Source of the DNA: Bacteriovoracales bacterium
Lineage (GTDB): Bacteria; Bdellovibrionota; Bacteriovoracia; Bacteriovoracales; Bacteriovoracaceae
Direction of reading: 5' to 3'
NCBI GenBank assembly: GCA_030149295.1
Contig: JASBRV010000108.1
Location: 1-58,265 of the forward strand
DNA length: 58,265 nucleotides
Part shown: piece after piece, positions 24,408 to 34,126 of the stretch
Numbering within the stretch: the first letter of the stretch is position 1
Layout of the letters: every line of letters starts with the position of its first letter
Notes under the pieces: model-generated
Seen by the model: the letters and a program-made list of their open reading frames with translations, nothing else
What the model was told of the DNA's origin: nothing
The model's database searches: none
Position numbers and translations under genes: made by a program

Positions 24408-26909
24408 ATGAGTGCACTTAAGAAAGAACAAAATGAAAATGACCTCAACGATGAGCTGGACTTTGACGTCAATGATGATTGGCGAAAAGATGCGGACGCC
24501 ACTCAAACTAATATTTTTAAAGAAGAAGATTTAGAGATGGCCGAAGATGAGCTGGATACATCTTCGCTTTCTTTGGATCTGAATAATGAAATCGCTAAAA
24601 AATCAGCAGCAGAGCATGCCAAAGAAATGGCCAAAAAATCCCGAATGGGAAAGTCTAAAAAAGGCTCAACAGAGACGTTGAAGCTTCTTCAAGAAGCAGC
24701 TGCTGGTGAAAATGTTTCAAGTGATGCTGATGAGATGGAAATTCTCACTGAGGAAGACAATGCTCTTGTCAATGATCCTATTTTTACTAATAAGGGTCAT
24801 GACTACCCTCAAATACATGGAAACTATTTTTTGCTTGATCACCTCGTTGATGGCGGGATGGCGAAAGTCTGTCGCGCTCGTTACTTAGGTGAAGGGGATG
24901 AAGCTGACAAGATGGTTGCCATTAAAATGGTCCAAGAGAAGTTCTCTGAAGATGATGATTTTGTTCAAATGTTTATTGATGAAATTAAAGTCTCATTTGG
25001 TCTTAATCATCCGAATATCAATACAACTTTTGATTACGGTAAAATTGGAAAGAATCTCTTTGTCTCAATGGAGTACATTCATGGTAAAGACCTCATGGAT
25101 GTCATCGACGAATTAAAAGAACAGGGAAAGACTCTACCTATACCGATGGCCATCTTTATTGCTTCAAAGATGTGTGAAGGGCTTCATTACGCTCATAACT
25201 TTACAAATAAATTAACCGGAAAGAAATACAATATTGTTCACAGGGACATTTCTCCTCATAATGCGATGGTGAGTTACGAGGGGTATGTAAAAGTCATTGA
25301 CTTTGGTATCGCTAAGGCCGACACAAATGAAACGAAAGAGGAAGAGGGAACAGTTAAAGGAAAAATTAATTATTTTGCTCCAGAATACTTAGAGGGCAAA
25401 AAAATTGATCATCGTTATGACCAATTTGCTGTAGCCCTAACTTTATGGGAAATGCTTACCGGAGAAAAAACTTTTACTGGTAAGGATCAAATATCAACTC
25501 TTAAAACGATCTTGGCATGTCAGCCAGAGAAAGCTTCTGTCAAAAATAAAGAGGTCCCTAAAGAACTTGATAAAATTATCATGAAGGCGTTAAGTCGCGA
25601 CCCAGCTAATCGCTACAAAGATATGCAGGCTTTTAATAGAGACCTTATGAAGACTCTTTATAAATTGTATCCTGACTTTCATGAGTCGGATATTGCTGAG
25701 CTCATGACGACGATTTTTAAAGAGTCTTATGAAAAAGACCTTGAAAAGTTTAAGTCCTTTGGAGAGTACTCTATTGGAGAAATTGTTCAAAAAATTAGTG
25801 CCTTCAAGGAATTCCAAAAAAGACAAAAAGAAAAGGCTGAGCAGAAGTCCGGAAAAGGTGCAGAAATGGTCTTTGACTTCGGTTTTGAAGAAGAAGCCGT
25901 TACTGCTCGAAGTAGTAAAAATGGACTAGACTCATTAGTTAGTAAGAAAAAGAAAAAAAAGAAACCTGGTGACTCTTTACAAAAGAATTATAAGAAACAA
26001 CAAAAAGCTCTCGCGGCCATGTTGCAGGATGAAGATGAGGATGACAAAAAGCCTGCCTCTCCTTTAGAACAACATCGATCTTTAATCTTCTTGCTGGTCA
26101 TCGTGACTATAGGATATTTTCAAAAAGAGACTATATTAGGCTTAATTGACGGAGTGAATCCTGAGATTATTGAGGCGCAGCCTCAACAAGTCGTTGAGAG
26201 AGTTAAAAGAAAGTCTAGTATCAATAAAAGTAATCAAAAGTTTCTCAATCAACTTAAAGATAAGAAAAAAAAATCTCAGAAGGCACCCGTTGTTAAGACA
26301 GTACCAACTCAGGCTTCCATGGCGAAGAAAGCTGTCGCTACAAAACCTATTGTGAAAAAGTCTCCCAAGCCAAAGGGCGAGATTGTTGACTTCAATGAGG
26401 CGAAGAAAGTCCTAGAGCAGGTTAAAAAACTCGATAATCCTAAAGAAGGATCTCTAGCGAAAGAATCCAATGGTGAAACTCAAGATAAGACAGTTTCAGG
26501 TGTTAGTAACACAGAAGCATTTTTAAATGAGTCACCATCTGAGCAGCAAAGTCCTACCCAAAGTTCGCAAAAATCGGCCGAGGCTGTTGTTCCCGGTGGG
26601 AAGGCGTCTGCACAAGAGTTAGAGTCTCCGGATGTAGCTCAAGAATTGGCGCGTCTTAAGGCGCAAATGAATGCCCTCATCGAAAAGGAAGAGACCCCTG
26701 AAGAAAAGGCAAAGAGAGAGATGCAAGCTAAGTTGGAAGCAGAAGAGCTAAAAAGGAAAATGGCGCAGAGACTTAATGAGATAGACACAGAAGAGGCGAC
26801 AGAAGAAGAGCCTGTGCGCGCCCCTGCTACTGAAGAAGGTTCAGGAGCGGTTGACAATGTAATCAACTTTATTAAGACGAGAAAGGCCTTTAGCTGGATG
26901 TTTAAGTAA
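24408..26909 (+). CDS. Ser/Thr protein kinase with a membrane segment and coiled tail
   Basis: 833 residues. An acidic N-terminal stretch of about 130 residues precedes a Hanks-type kinase domain (about 142-420): LVDGGMAKVCRARY glycine loop, VAIK (Lys173), HRDISPHN (Asp280), DFG (298-300), GTVKGKINYFAPEYL and WEMLTGEKTF. A lone membrane helix (LIFLLVIVTIGYF, about 557-570) is followed by a Lys/Glu-rich, partly coiled C-terminal part (ELARLKAQMNALIEKEETPE). The kinase is thus cytoplasmic, with an external tail. It precedes an HD-GYP gene by 60 bases. Confidence 0.9.
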   Translation: MSALKKEQNENDLNDELDFDVNDDWRKDADATQTNIFKEEDLEMAEDELDTSSLSLDLNNEIAKKSAAEHAKEMAKKSRMGKSKKGSTETLKLLQEAAAGENVSSDADEMEILTEEDNALVNDPIFTNKGHDYPQIHGNYFLLDHLVDGGMAKVCRARYLGEGDEADKMVAIKMVQEKFSEDDDFVQMFIDEIKVSFGLNHPNINTTFDYGKIGKNLFVSMEYIHGKDLMDVIDELKEQGKTLPIPMAIFIASKMCEGLHYAHNFTNKLTGKKYNIVHRDISPHNAMVSYEGYVKVIDFGIAKADTNETKEEEGTVKGKINYFAPEYLEGKKIDHRYDQFAVALTLWEMLTGEKTFTGKDQISTLKTILACQPEKASVKNKEVPKELDKIIMKALSRDPANRYKDMQAFNRDLMKTLYKLYPDFHESDIAELMTTIFKESYEKDLEKFKSFGEYSIGEIVQKISAFKEFQKRQKEKAEQKSGKGAEMVFDFGFEEEAVTARSSKNGLDSLVSKKKKKKKPGDSLQKNYKKQQKALAAMLQDEDEDDKKPASPLEQHRSLIFLLVIVTIGYFQKETILGLIDGVNPEIIEAQPQQVVERVKRKSSINKSNQKFLNQLKDKKKKSQKAPVVKTVPTQASMAKKAVATKPIVKKSPKPKGEIVDFNEAKKVLEQVKKLDNPKEGSLAKESNGETQDKTVSGVSNTEAFLNESPSEQQSPTQSSQKSAEAVVPGGKASAQELESPDVAQELARLKAQMNALIEKEETPEEKAKREMQAKLEAEELKRKMAQRLNEIDTEEATEEEPVRAPATEEGSGAVDNVINFIKTRKAFSWMFK

Positions 26910-26969
26910 TAAAATCAGAGGTTTATGTGTCTTTATGGCCCAAGGAAAATGTGCCGATACGAGAATTGA

Positions 26970-28112
26970 ATGAGTGAAATTAATCAAAGTTACTTTTCCA
27001 TTTCATTTGGACTTGTCCTATTGGATAAAGCACTTCCCTATGATCTTTATATCAACTCTTCGACACACGCAAGTCGTGAGAAGTTTGTGAGAATATTTAA
27101 AAAAGAAAACTCTTTATCGTCAAATGACTTAGAAACATTCAGAGATAAGTATTATCAACTTTATGTTCGTGAAGATGAAAGAGACTTATATCTAAGAAGT
27201 CTGGGGGTTGTTGAAGGAGCTCCTGACGTCGAAAAAGCTGCAGTCATAAAAGATTCAGCTATTAGTTATTTAGAGTCTATTTTTGAAAGTGGCCATGAAT
27301 TTACCAATGAGGTTTTAGAGGAAACGATCGAGGGGTGTCGTGAATCAGTTGAGTCGATGATTGATGTGATTCAAGATTACTCAATTCTTGATGTTCAAAA
27401 GTTAATTGCAGATTTATCTTTTCACGATTTTTATACTTATGATCATTCGATTAACGTCTCCATGTATTCGATATCGATTCTGAAAGCTTTAAAGCCTGAT
27501 GCGAAAAGACCTGAATTATTAATGGCAGGTATGGGAGGGCTTCTTCATGATTTAGGAAAAGTGAAAATTCCTACTCGAATTATTAATAATCCGGGAAAAT
27601 TAAGTGAAGAGGACTTTGGGATTATTAAAAATCATCCTGATTATGGATTGGAGCTTTTAAATTCCCACTGTTGCGATCATGGTGAAGTTAACTTTGATGT
27701 GATTAAGAGAGTGGTAGGCGAGCATCACGAAAACTTCAATGGAACTGGTTATCCCAATAAGCTCAAGGGAAAAGAAATTTCAGTTCTTGCTAGAATTACT
27801 GCTATAGCTGACTTTTATGATGCTATTACAACAAAACGCTCATATCACGAGGTTTTACCCACTGCCGACGCTTTAGAGGTTATGGCCCGCTCTGTTGGGA
27901 GAAAGATTGATCCAAAAATATTTGAAGTCTTTAGAAAAAATGTAAATGTAGTTTTAGAAGGAAAGTCTCATCAAGAGCTTCCTGATGATTTTGATCCATG
28001 CCAACCCAAAAATGTCCTTCCCCTACAAAAAGCTGCTCCAAAAGTTCAGCGTTCAGACTTCCTCGAAAAAGATAAGTCTGATTATGGAAAGGTAAAAAAG
28101 AAAGTTAGTTGA
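26970..28112 (+). CDS. HD-GYP cyclic-di-GMP phosphodiesterase
   Basis: 380 residues: an N-terminal domain of about 100 residues of the kind often seen before HD-GYP (YDLYINSSTHASREKFVRIF), then a complete HD-GYP domain with FHDFYTYDHSINVS, LLHDLGKVKIP (His193-Asp194) and EHHENFNGTGYPNKLKGKEI (HHEN 252-255). All metal ligands are present, so it should hydrolyse c-di-GMP. In predatory relatives c-di-GMP turnover governs motility and attack. It directly follows the kinase gene on the same strand. Confidence 0.93.
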   Translation: MSEINQSYFSISFGLVLLDKALPYDLYINSSTHASREKFVRIFKKENSLSSNDLETFRDKYYQLYVREDERDLYLRSLGVVEGAPDVEKAAVIKDSAISYLESIFESGHEFTNEVLEETIEGCRESVESMIDVIQDYSILDVQKLIADLSFHDFYTYDHSINVSMYSISILKALKPDAKRPELLMAGMGGLLHDLGKVKIPTRIINNPGKLSEEDFGIIKNHPDYGLELLNSHCCDHGEVNFDVIKRVVGEHHENFNGTGYPNKLKGKEISVLARITAIADFYDAITTKRSYHEVLPTADALEVMARSVGRKIDPKIFEVFRKNVNVVLEGKSHQELPDDFDPCQPKNVLPLQKAAPKVQRSDFLEKDKSDYGKVKKKVS

Positions 28113-28113
28113 A

Positions 28114-29259
28114 TTAAATATCAAGGGCTCGAATGAGTTCGTTAACTTGGTCTTCCGTGTTGAAAATATGAAAGCTTAGACGCATATTTCCCTGACGAAT
28201 ACTCACATCAACATTTCTAAACTTGAGCTCCCTTTCAAGGTCTATAGCATCAGAGCTTGTGGCCTTTAAGCATAGGATATTTGCCATATGATCTTTGGGA
28301 GTAATAAGTTCAAATTTCTTTTTAGGGTAATGATCGAGAAAATAATCTCGTAATTGATGGTTATGATCTTGGATAGTATCTAAGCCAACACTCGTTAGAA
28401 ACTCTAAGCCAGCTTCAAGACAAGCGTTAGTCAGCATATTGGCAGCCTGACCGCGATCAAACTTTCTTGCACCTGGTAAGGTCTCTGTTGTGTAATCAAG
28501 AAGGTTATAGACGACTTTTGAGTTAGGAGAATTGATCCAATTGCCAGCCATGTGTTCAACCAGGTTAATGGCCTTATCACTAAAATAGCCAAAGGCGTGA
28601 CCGTAAGGACCTAACATCCACTTATAGGAGCTACAGGCAAGAACATCAATAACGGCAAGCTCTTCTTTACTGATATTCATTCCGCCCAGAGCTTGAGTGG
28701 CATCAACAATAAAAAAGATCCCTCTCTCCTGGCAAAGTTTTCCAATGCCGTGAATATCCATTTTCTTACCAGTATCAAAAGTCACATAGGACATATCAAA
28801 GATACGACAATTTTTGGGGAGCTTCTTTGCCAGCCATTCAGGAGTGGGAACAATTTCATCTTCAAGATCAATCAACTGAAAATTAAGTCCACGAGTTTCT
28901 TTGGCACGCATCCATGGAAGCACATTTGATGGGTAGTCATGGTTAATGGCACAAACAACATCATCTTCTTTAAAGGGAAAGCCATTAGCGATAATATTCA
29001 CAACATCACTTGTAGAGGTGGTGTGCATAATATTGTCTGGAGAACATTCGAGAAGAACTGCGATCATCTCTCGCATCCTCTCAGGAATACCCATCCATGT
29101 GTTGTAATTATAAAAGGAAGGATCGAGCTCCTTATTAAGAGCTCGGCTTACTTTTTGTTTGGCACTGTAAGGAGAAGGGCCGAAATAGGCACTATTAAAA
29201 AAAATGGTGTCCAGATGGTGGAACTCTTTTTTGATGAGCTCAACCTGTTCGAACTTCAT
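28114..29259 (-). CDS. PLP-dependent aminotransferase class V (NifS/CsdB-like)
   Basis: 381 residues of fold-type I, class V. It shows IFFNSAYFGPSPYSAK near the start, HTTSTSDVVNIIA, FFIVDATQALGGMNI and SSYKWMLGPYGHAFGY, whose Lys binds PLP. The family includes cysteine desulfurases and isopenicillin-N-epimerase-like enzymes. I see no desulfurase-type Cys loop, so a role other than Fe-S assembly is more likely. It follows secG by two bases. Confidence 0.85.
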   Translation of the reverse strand: MKFEQVELIKKEFHHLDTIFFNSAYFGPSPYSAKQKVSRALNKELDPSFYNYNTWMGIPERMREMIAVLLECSPDNIMHTTSTSDVVNIIANGFPFKEDDVVCAINHDYPSNVLPWMRAKETRGLNFQLIDLEDEIVPTPEWLAKKLPKNCRIFDMSYVTFDTGKKMDIHGIGKLCQERGIFFIVDATQALGGMNISKEELAVIDVLACSSYKWMLGPYGHAFGYFSDKAINLVEHMAGNWINSPNSKVVYNLLDYTTETLPGARKFDRGQAANMLTNACLEAGLEFLTSVGLDTIQDHNHQLRDYFLDHYPKKKFELITPKDHMANILCLKATSSDAIDLERELKFRNVDVSIRQGNMRLSFHIFNTEDQVNELIRALDI

Positions 29260-29261
29260 TC

Positions 29262-29630
29262 TTATTTTTTCTGTTCTTCAGTGGTCGTTGCTGGAGCTTC
29301 TTTACTCTCAGCATCCGCCTCAGGAATAGTTTTATCCATAGGAGCGTCACTATTAAGTGGACGGGCAACAGGAGCTTCGTCATCAAAGATAGTCGTTCCT
29401 GCTTTGTCTGCTTGAAGTTTTGAGAGAAGAATACAGTTGGCCATAAAAAGGATTGAGACAACAACTGTTGCTTTACTGAGGATATTGCCTTGTTGAGCAC
29501 CAGTCATGATACTTTCACCACCGCCACCAGAGAGAAGACCAGCTTCTGCACCTTTACCAAATTGGAGTAAAACCAAAGCAATAAGGATGATGGTGATAAC
29601 AACTTGGAAAATCATAAGGGTGGTGATCAT
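29262..29630 (-). CDS. secG: Preprotein translocase subunit SecG
   Basis: 122 residues: first membrane helix MIFQVVITIILIALVLLQF, the conserved KGAEAGLLSGGGGESIMTG loop, second helix TVVVSILFMANCILLSKLQ, then a Pro/Ala/Glu-rich tail. SecG helps SecYE move proteins across the inner membrane. Position right after tpiA is the classical one. Confidence 0.95.
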   Translation of the reverse strand: MITTLMIFQVVITIILIALVLLQFGKGAEAGLLSGGGGESIMTGAQQGNILSKATVVVSILFMANCILLSKLQADKAGTTIFDDEAPVARPLNSDAPMDKTIPEADAESKEAPATTTEEQKK

Positions 29631-29725
29631 GGGGAATATTCCTTTAAGTATTTAAAAATAATAGTCATAAGTACCGAAATTTGGCTTTTTTGACAACCTC
29701 TTGCAGCAAAATCGTCCTAAATGCC

Positions 29726-30469
29726 TTAAATTATATTAGTGAGCTTGGTGAAGTCATCACCCTTAAGGCTTGCACCACCAACTAGAGCTCCATCGATATC
29801 TTTTTGAGAAAGAAGCCCTTCAGCATTGGCTGGCTTAACAGAGCCTCCATAGAGGAGAGGAATTTCTTTAGTCTCAAGGCGAAGTTCGACAGCAAGGACA
29901 GCACGAATATGGGCATGAGCTTGTTGAGCTTGTTCGGGAGTGGCCACTTCACCCGTTCCGATGGCCCATACAGGCTCATACGCTATGAGGAGTTGACCGT
30001 CTTGAAAAGAGTTAGGTTTTATTCCCTCAAGCCCTTCTAGAATTTGATTTTTTAGAACTTTATTGGTCATACCATTTTGTCTTTCAATGAGTTGTTCTCC
30101 CACACAAAAAATGACCTTCATTCCTGAGTTTAGGGCGGTATGAACTTTTTTATTAAGGAGGTCATCGTCCTCGTTGTACAAGCTTCTTCTTTCACTATGA
30201 CCAACGAGACAAAAAGTCGCCCCAATATCGAGAGCTGAAGTCACAGAGATTTCCCCTGTGAAGGCACCTTTTTCATGTTCACAAATATTCTGGACACCTA
30301 TTTTTAGGTTGGTTCCTTTGGCACGTTCAATAAGGTGAGGAACGTGAATAGCTTGGGGGGCAACCCATGTTTCACATTGGGCCCCCTCAATTTTAAGGGA
30401 GCTGAAAAAGTCCTCTATATTGGAGAGGTTGTGATTCATTTTCCAGTTACCGACAATATATTTTTTCAT
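29726..30469 (-). CDS. tpiA: Triosephosphate isomerase
   Basis: 247-residue TIM barrel: GNWKMNHN near the start, FCLVGHSERR (catalytic His), IAYEPVWAIGTGEVATPEQ (catalytic Glu) and LYGGSVKPANAEGLL phosphate loop. Interconverts DHAP and glyceraldehyde-3-phosphate. Third gene of a leftward gap-pgk-tpiA operon, 31 bases after pgk. Confidence 0.97.
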   Translation of the reverse strand: MKKYIVGNWKMNHNLSNIEDFFSSLKIEGAQCETWVAPQAIHVPHLIERAKGTNLKIGVQNICEHEKGAFTGEISVTSALDIGATFCLVGHSERRSLYNEDDDLLNKKVHTALNSGMKVIFCVGEQLIERQNGMTNKVLKNQILEGLEGIKPNSFQDGQLLIAYEPVWAIGTGEVATPEQAQQAHAHIRAVLAVELRLETKEIPLLYGGSVKPANAEGLLSQKDIDGALVGGASLKGDDFTKLTNII

Positions 30470-30500
30470 TTAGGGCCTTTTTTGTGAATGAAATAAGATT

Positions 30501-31685
30501 TTAATTTAAGCCAAATTTTAGGGCTTTCACTCCTGGGAGACTGCCGTTTTCGATAAACTCAAGGCTCGCACCACCACCTGTAGAGACGTGACTCATTTTT
30601 TCAGCAAGGCCACTTTTATTTACTGCGGCTACGGAATCTCCACCACCAACTAAAGTAAAGGCGTCAGGAAGCTCTGCAAGAATTTTTGCCACGCCAAAAG
30701 TTCCTTTGGCGTAGTCATCATTTTCAAATAGTCCCATAGGTCCATTCCAGAGAACAGTTTTGGCTGACTGAAGTTTTTCTCTAAAGAGAGCGAGAGTTGC
30801 TTCTCCTATGTCTAAGCCCATAAGGTCTTCCTGAAGATTAGCCTCGGAAACGATTTGAGGTTTGCCTCCAAATTCAGTGGAAGCCAGGTGATCGATGGGA
30901 AGAACAATTTTTCTGGCGCTTGGTTGAGTAAGTATACTTTTAGCAAGTTTTACGTCTTCGTCGGAGCATAAAGACTTTCCAACTTCTTTACCTTGAGCTT
31001 TCAAAAATGGGTATGCCATAGCACCTCCTATGAGAAGGCTATCAACACTGACTAAAAGGGCGTCAATGATTTTAATCTTGTCACTGACTTTTGCTCCTCC
31101 AACAATGGCGACAAAAGGCGATTGTGGTTTATTAACGATTTTTTGAAGAGCACTTACTTCGGCTTTCATGAGGAAACCACCAACGGCTTTATTTTTGAAA
31201 TAAGCATTTATTCCATAAGTACTCGCGTGTTTTCTATGAGCAGCTCCAAAAGCATCATTGACGTAAATTTCCCCATACTGAGAGAGAACTTTTGAAAACT
31301 CAGGATCGTTTTCAGTTTCTTCTTTATGATAACGGAGGTTTTGAAGAAGGATAACCTTTGTCCCAGGAAGTTCAAGGAGTGTTTTGATTCCTTTATCCTT
31401 ACATGATTCAGTAAGAATGACCTCTTCGTTGAGCTTGTTAGCAAGGTAGGTGGCAACTGGCTCCAAAGAAAACTCTGGTTTCACTTCGCCCTTTGGTCTG
31501 CCTAGGTGGCTCATTAAAACTAGGCTTTTGGCACCATTTTCTAGGATATGTTTGATTGTAGGTAGTGCTTTATCAATACGGGTGGGGTCGGTAATAACAC
31601 CATCTTTGAGAGGAACGTTGAAGTCAAAGCGCGCGATGACTCTTTTTCCAGTGAGTTCTACCTCATCGACAAATTTGAGTGCCAT
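30501..31685 (-). CDS. pgk: Phosphoglycerate kinase
   Basis: 394 residues with the family hallmarks RVIARFDFNVPLKDG, LMSHLGRPKGE, YVNDAFGAAHRKHAST, AIVGGAKVSDKI, LWNGPMGLFE and VGGGDSVAAVNK with STGGGASLEFIE. Makes ATP from 1,3-bisphosphoglycerate. Begins eight bases after gap. Confidence 0.98.
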   Translation of the reverse strand: MALKFVDEVELTGKRVIARFDFNVPLKDGVITDPTRIDKALPTIKHILENGAKSLVLMSHLGRPKGEVKPEFSLEPVATYLANKLNEEVILTESCKDKGIKTLLELPGTKVILLQNLRYHKEETENDPEFSKVLSQYGEIYVNDAFGAAHRKHASTYGINAYFKNKAVGGFLMKAEVSALQKIVNKPQSPFVAIVGGAKVSDKIKIIDALLVSVDSLLIGGAMAYPFLKAQGKEVGKSLCSDEDVKLAKSILTQPSARKIVLPIDHLASTEFGGKPQIVSEANLQEDLMGLDIGEATLALFREKLQSAKTVLWNGPMGLFENDDYAKGTFGVAKILAELPDAFTLVGGGDSVAAVNKSGLAEKMSHVSTGGGASLEFIENGSLPGVKALKFGLN

Positions 31686-31693
31686 AAATACTC

Positions 31694-32710
31694 CTAGAAT
31701 TGATTCGCCATGTGTCCGACGAGGTCGAGAACACGATTTGAAAACCCTGCTTCGTTATCGTACCAAGCAACCACTTTGATCATGTCTTCAATTTGATTGG
31801 TGAGCTCTAGGTCAACACAAGACGACTCTCGCATTCCCATGTAGTCTTCACTTACGAGCGGAGTGCTTTCTACTTTGAGTACACCTTTTAGGGCACCACC
31901 TGCCGCTTCTGAAAGAGCGTTGTTAACTTCTTCCACAGATGCTTGTTGCTTGAGGCGAACAGTGAGATCAACCATGGATACATTGGGAGTTGGTACTCGA
32001 ATAGAGAGACCATCAAGTTTTCCTTGAAGCTCAGGAATAACCACGCCAATGGATTTTGCAGCACCTGTTGTCGTAGGAATCATGCTCATCGCAGCTGCAC
32101 GAGCACGACGAAGATCACGGTGACTATTGTCGAGAAGTTTTTGATCTGAGGTATAGGCGTGAACAGTTGTCATAAAACCGTTTACGATTCCAAAGTTGTC
32201 ATTGAGAACCTTAGCCACTGGAGCTAAGCAGTTTGTCGTACAAGAGGCATTAGAAATGATGTGATGCTGGTCATGACTATATTCATGATGGTTGATACCC
32301 ACAACAAAAGTACCATCGAGGTCTTTTCCAGGTGCACACATGACGACTTTTTTAACTGTCTCACCTAAATGAAGGCCAAGACCATTCTTGTCTTTAAACT
32401 TTCCAGTCGAGTCTATGACAATATCAACTTTATCTGCACTCCAAGGAATTTCAGAAGGGTCTTTAAAGTTATAAAACTTCACCGTTTTATCATTCATCTT
32501 AAAGAAGTTTTCGCCTTCGGTGTATTCGATAGTACCTTGGAATTTACCATGGACAGAATCATATTTGATAAGATGAATGTACGGAGTTGGAGTGCCTGGG
32601 TTATTCACTGCTACAATCTCAAAAGGAAGATCATTTCGAGTGAATTGTTCACGAAGAAGGGTACGTCCAATGCGACCCATACCATTAATGGCAACTCTGA
32701 TTTTAGACAT
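31694..32710 (-). CDS. gap: Glyceraldehyde-3-phosphate dehydrogenase, type I
   Basis: 338 residues from the ATG at 32710, which follows AGGAG; a longer frame to 32764 adds 18 residues foreign to the family. VAINGMGRIGRTLLRE binds NAD, ISNASCTTNCLAPVAK holds the catalytic Cys, and VAWYDNEAGFSNRVLDLV is the C-terminal signature. First gene of the glycolytic operon; the promoter should lie in the 140-base spacer up to 32852. Confidence 0.97.
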   Translation of the reverse strand: MSKIRVAINGMGRIGRTLLREQFTRNDLPFEIVAVNNPGTPTPYIHLIKYDSVHGKFQGTIEYTEGENFFKMNDKTVKFYNFKDPSEIPWSADKVDIVIDSTGKFKDKNGLGLHLGETVKKVVMCAPGKDLDGTFVVGINHHEYSHDQHHIISNASCTTNCLAPVAKVLNDNFGIVNGFMTTVHAYTSDQKLLDNSHRDLRRARAAAMSMIPTTTGAAKSIGVVIPELQGKLDGLSIRVPTPNVSMVDLTVRLKQQASVEEVNNALSEAAGGALKGVLKVESTPLVSEDYMGMRESSCVDLELTNQIEDMIKVVAWYDNEAGFSNRVLDLVGHMANQF

Positions 32711-32852
32711 AAGTACAAGCTCCTGAAATTTTAAGAAAAAGTGATCCGTTTTTAGCACAGGCAAAGCCGTAAGGACACCCCTGTAAGGTGATTGAGTGCC
32801 TTTTATTTAGACATGCCTTGTAGTGGTTGGCCTGAGTCGTTACGCTGTTCAC

Positions 32853-33098
32853 ATGGAAGAAAAAGAGAAAGATCTAGTTCATAGCAAAAGAAAAGCGCTG
32901 ATCAATAAAATCTTAAGTGAGTTGTCTGTGGAGCACAGGGACCTTTATTATCTACCTACTGTGGAGATCTCGGCCCTTGTCCAAGAGAGAGTAGCTTCTG
33001 GAAAACTCAGCAAGGAAGATACTGAGCTTCTTAATGGTCTTAGTATACAGGATATTCAAGTACTTATGAGTCATCATGATCAGAAAGGTCAGGTATAG
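32853..33098 (+). CDS. Small hypothetical protein
   Basis: An 81-residue, mostly helical, charged protein (EKEKDLVHSKRKALINKILS, LPTVEISALVQERVASGKLS). A GTG at 32823 would add ten residues; neither start has a clear ribosome site, so the choice is open. No known domain. It runs divergent to gap and 53 bases before the next gene on the same strand. Confidence 0.5.
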   Translation: MEEKEKDLVHSKRKALINKILSELSVEHRDLYYLPTVEISALVQERVASGKLSKEDTELLNGLSIQDIQVLMSHHDQKGQV

Positions 33099-33151
33099 GG
33101 CACTCTTTTTGCCGTAGCGCATTATTTATTTCAAAACGTTAAAATAAAGAG

Positions 33152-34126
33152 GTGAAGACCTCTAGCAACCTTATTCACTACGCTTCAAAGCAAGACTACC
33201 TCAATAGGAAACCTTCAAAGGTTATCGATGAGGCCGTATCTGAGGCTTTGCCAAAGAGTGCAAAGGAACTGGCTCCCAAAAAGGCACCCTCTGAGTCCAT
33301 TAAAAATACACCGCCAAAAAAATCACAGCAAGACGTGAAATCTCAAATTAAAGATAAAGTCCTAGAGACAAAAAATGCCGGGCAACATCTTCTCTCGCAA
33401 GCTGGAGGTGCCCTCGTAAGAGGAGTGGGTGAAGGGGTTTTAAAAACTATCGGAATTACTCCCCCTACTGTTTCTATTAATCCACAGGTGAGTGAAGTAA
33501 AAACTGTTTCTGGGGAAACAATTACGAGGGTAAATAAGCCGGGAATCTTTTTTATCAAGGGTTTTAGTTTCAATCCCTTTGGCGATGAAGAAAAAGGCCT
33601 CGCGGGAATGAGTAAGAATATTCCGACCTCAGAAGTGTTTAGTTGGAATGATACTGACGCGATTATTAAAGCGATAAACTCCAGACCTCATTCTCAGCCA
33701 ATCGTTCTTGTTGGGCATGGTATGGGAGGAGATACTGCCGTCGATGTGGTCAATCAAATGAACTCTGTTGAACATGGCTTTCGGCGAATTGATCTTCTTG
33801 TGACCATGGATTCAATTGGAACAGATAACGATATCATTCCCCAAAACGTGAGAGAAAATTATAATCTTATCAGTGATCAAGACACGCTTTTTAATGATGG
33901 ACCCAACGTTGCGAGAAAAAAAGGGCAAACAAGAGTTGATAATCAACTTCTGGAAATTGGTCACAATGAAATGGAAGTAGACCCTGAGGTTCAGTTTTTG
34001 GTCTACGAAAAGATAAATAGAACTCTCATGAATGCTGTTGCTTTAAAGAATATCAAAAAGAGTTTAAATCAACAGCTCATGGACAGTCACCGTTTGACTT
34101 CGAGAGCGACCAAGCTTTTTCACTAG
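33152..34126 (+). CDS. Alpha/beta-hydrolase-like protein
   Basis: 324 residues from a GTG (weak ribosome site). Residues 1 to about 90 are Lys/Pro/Ser-rich and low complexity with no signal peptide. The second half looks like a compact hydrolase: FFIKGFSFNPFGDEEKGL, SQPIVLVGHGMGGDTAVDVV (nucleophile elbow with His-Gly-Met rather than Ser, G-H-G-M-G-G), LLVTMDSIGTDND and LLEIGHNEMEVDPEV. With Gly where the nucleophile Ser normally sits (GxSxG reads GHGMG), catalysis is doubtful. Its 3' end overlaps the convergent small gene by 50 bases. Confidence 0.6.
   Translation: MKTSSNLIHYASKQDYLNRKPSKVIDEAVSEALPKSAKELAPKKAPSESIKNTPPKKSQQDVKSQIKDKVLETKNAGQHLLSQAGGALVRGVGEGVLKTIGITPPTVSINPQVSEVKTVSGETITRVNKPGIFFIKGFSFNPFGDEEKGLAGMSKNIPTSEVFSWNDTDAIIKAINSRPHSQPIVLVGHGMGGDTAVDVVNQMNSVEHGFRRIDLLVTMDSIGTDNDIIPQNVRENYNLISDQDTLFNDGPNVARKKGQTRVDNQLLEIGHNEMEVDPEVQFLVYEKINRTLMNAVALKNIKKSLNQQLMDSHRLTSRATKLFH

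Noticed and set aside
28939..29415. A 158-codon plus-strand frame across the aminotransferase/secG junction
   Set aside because: It spans two well-identified minus genes and has no domain.
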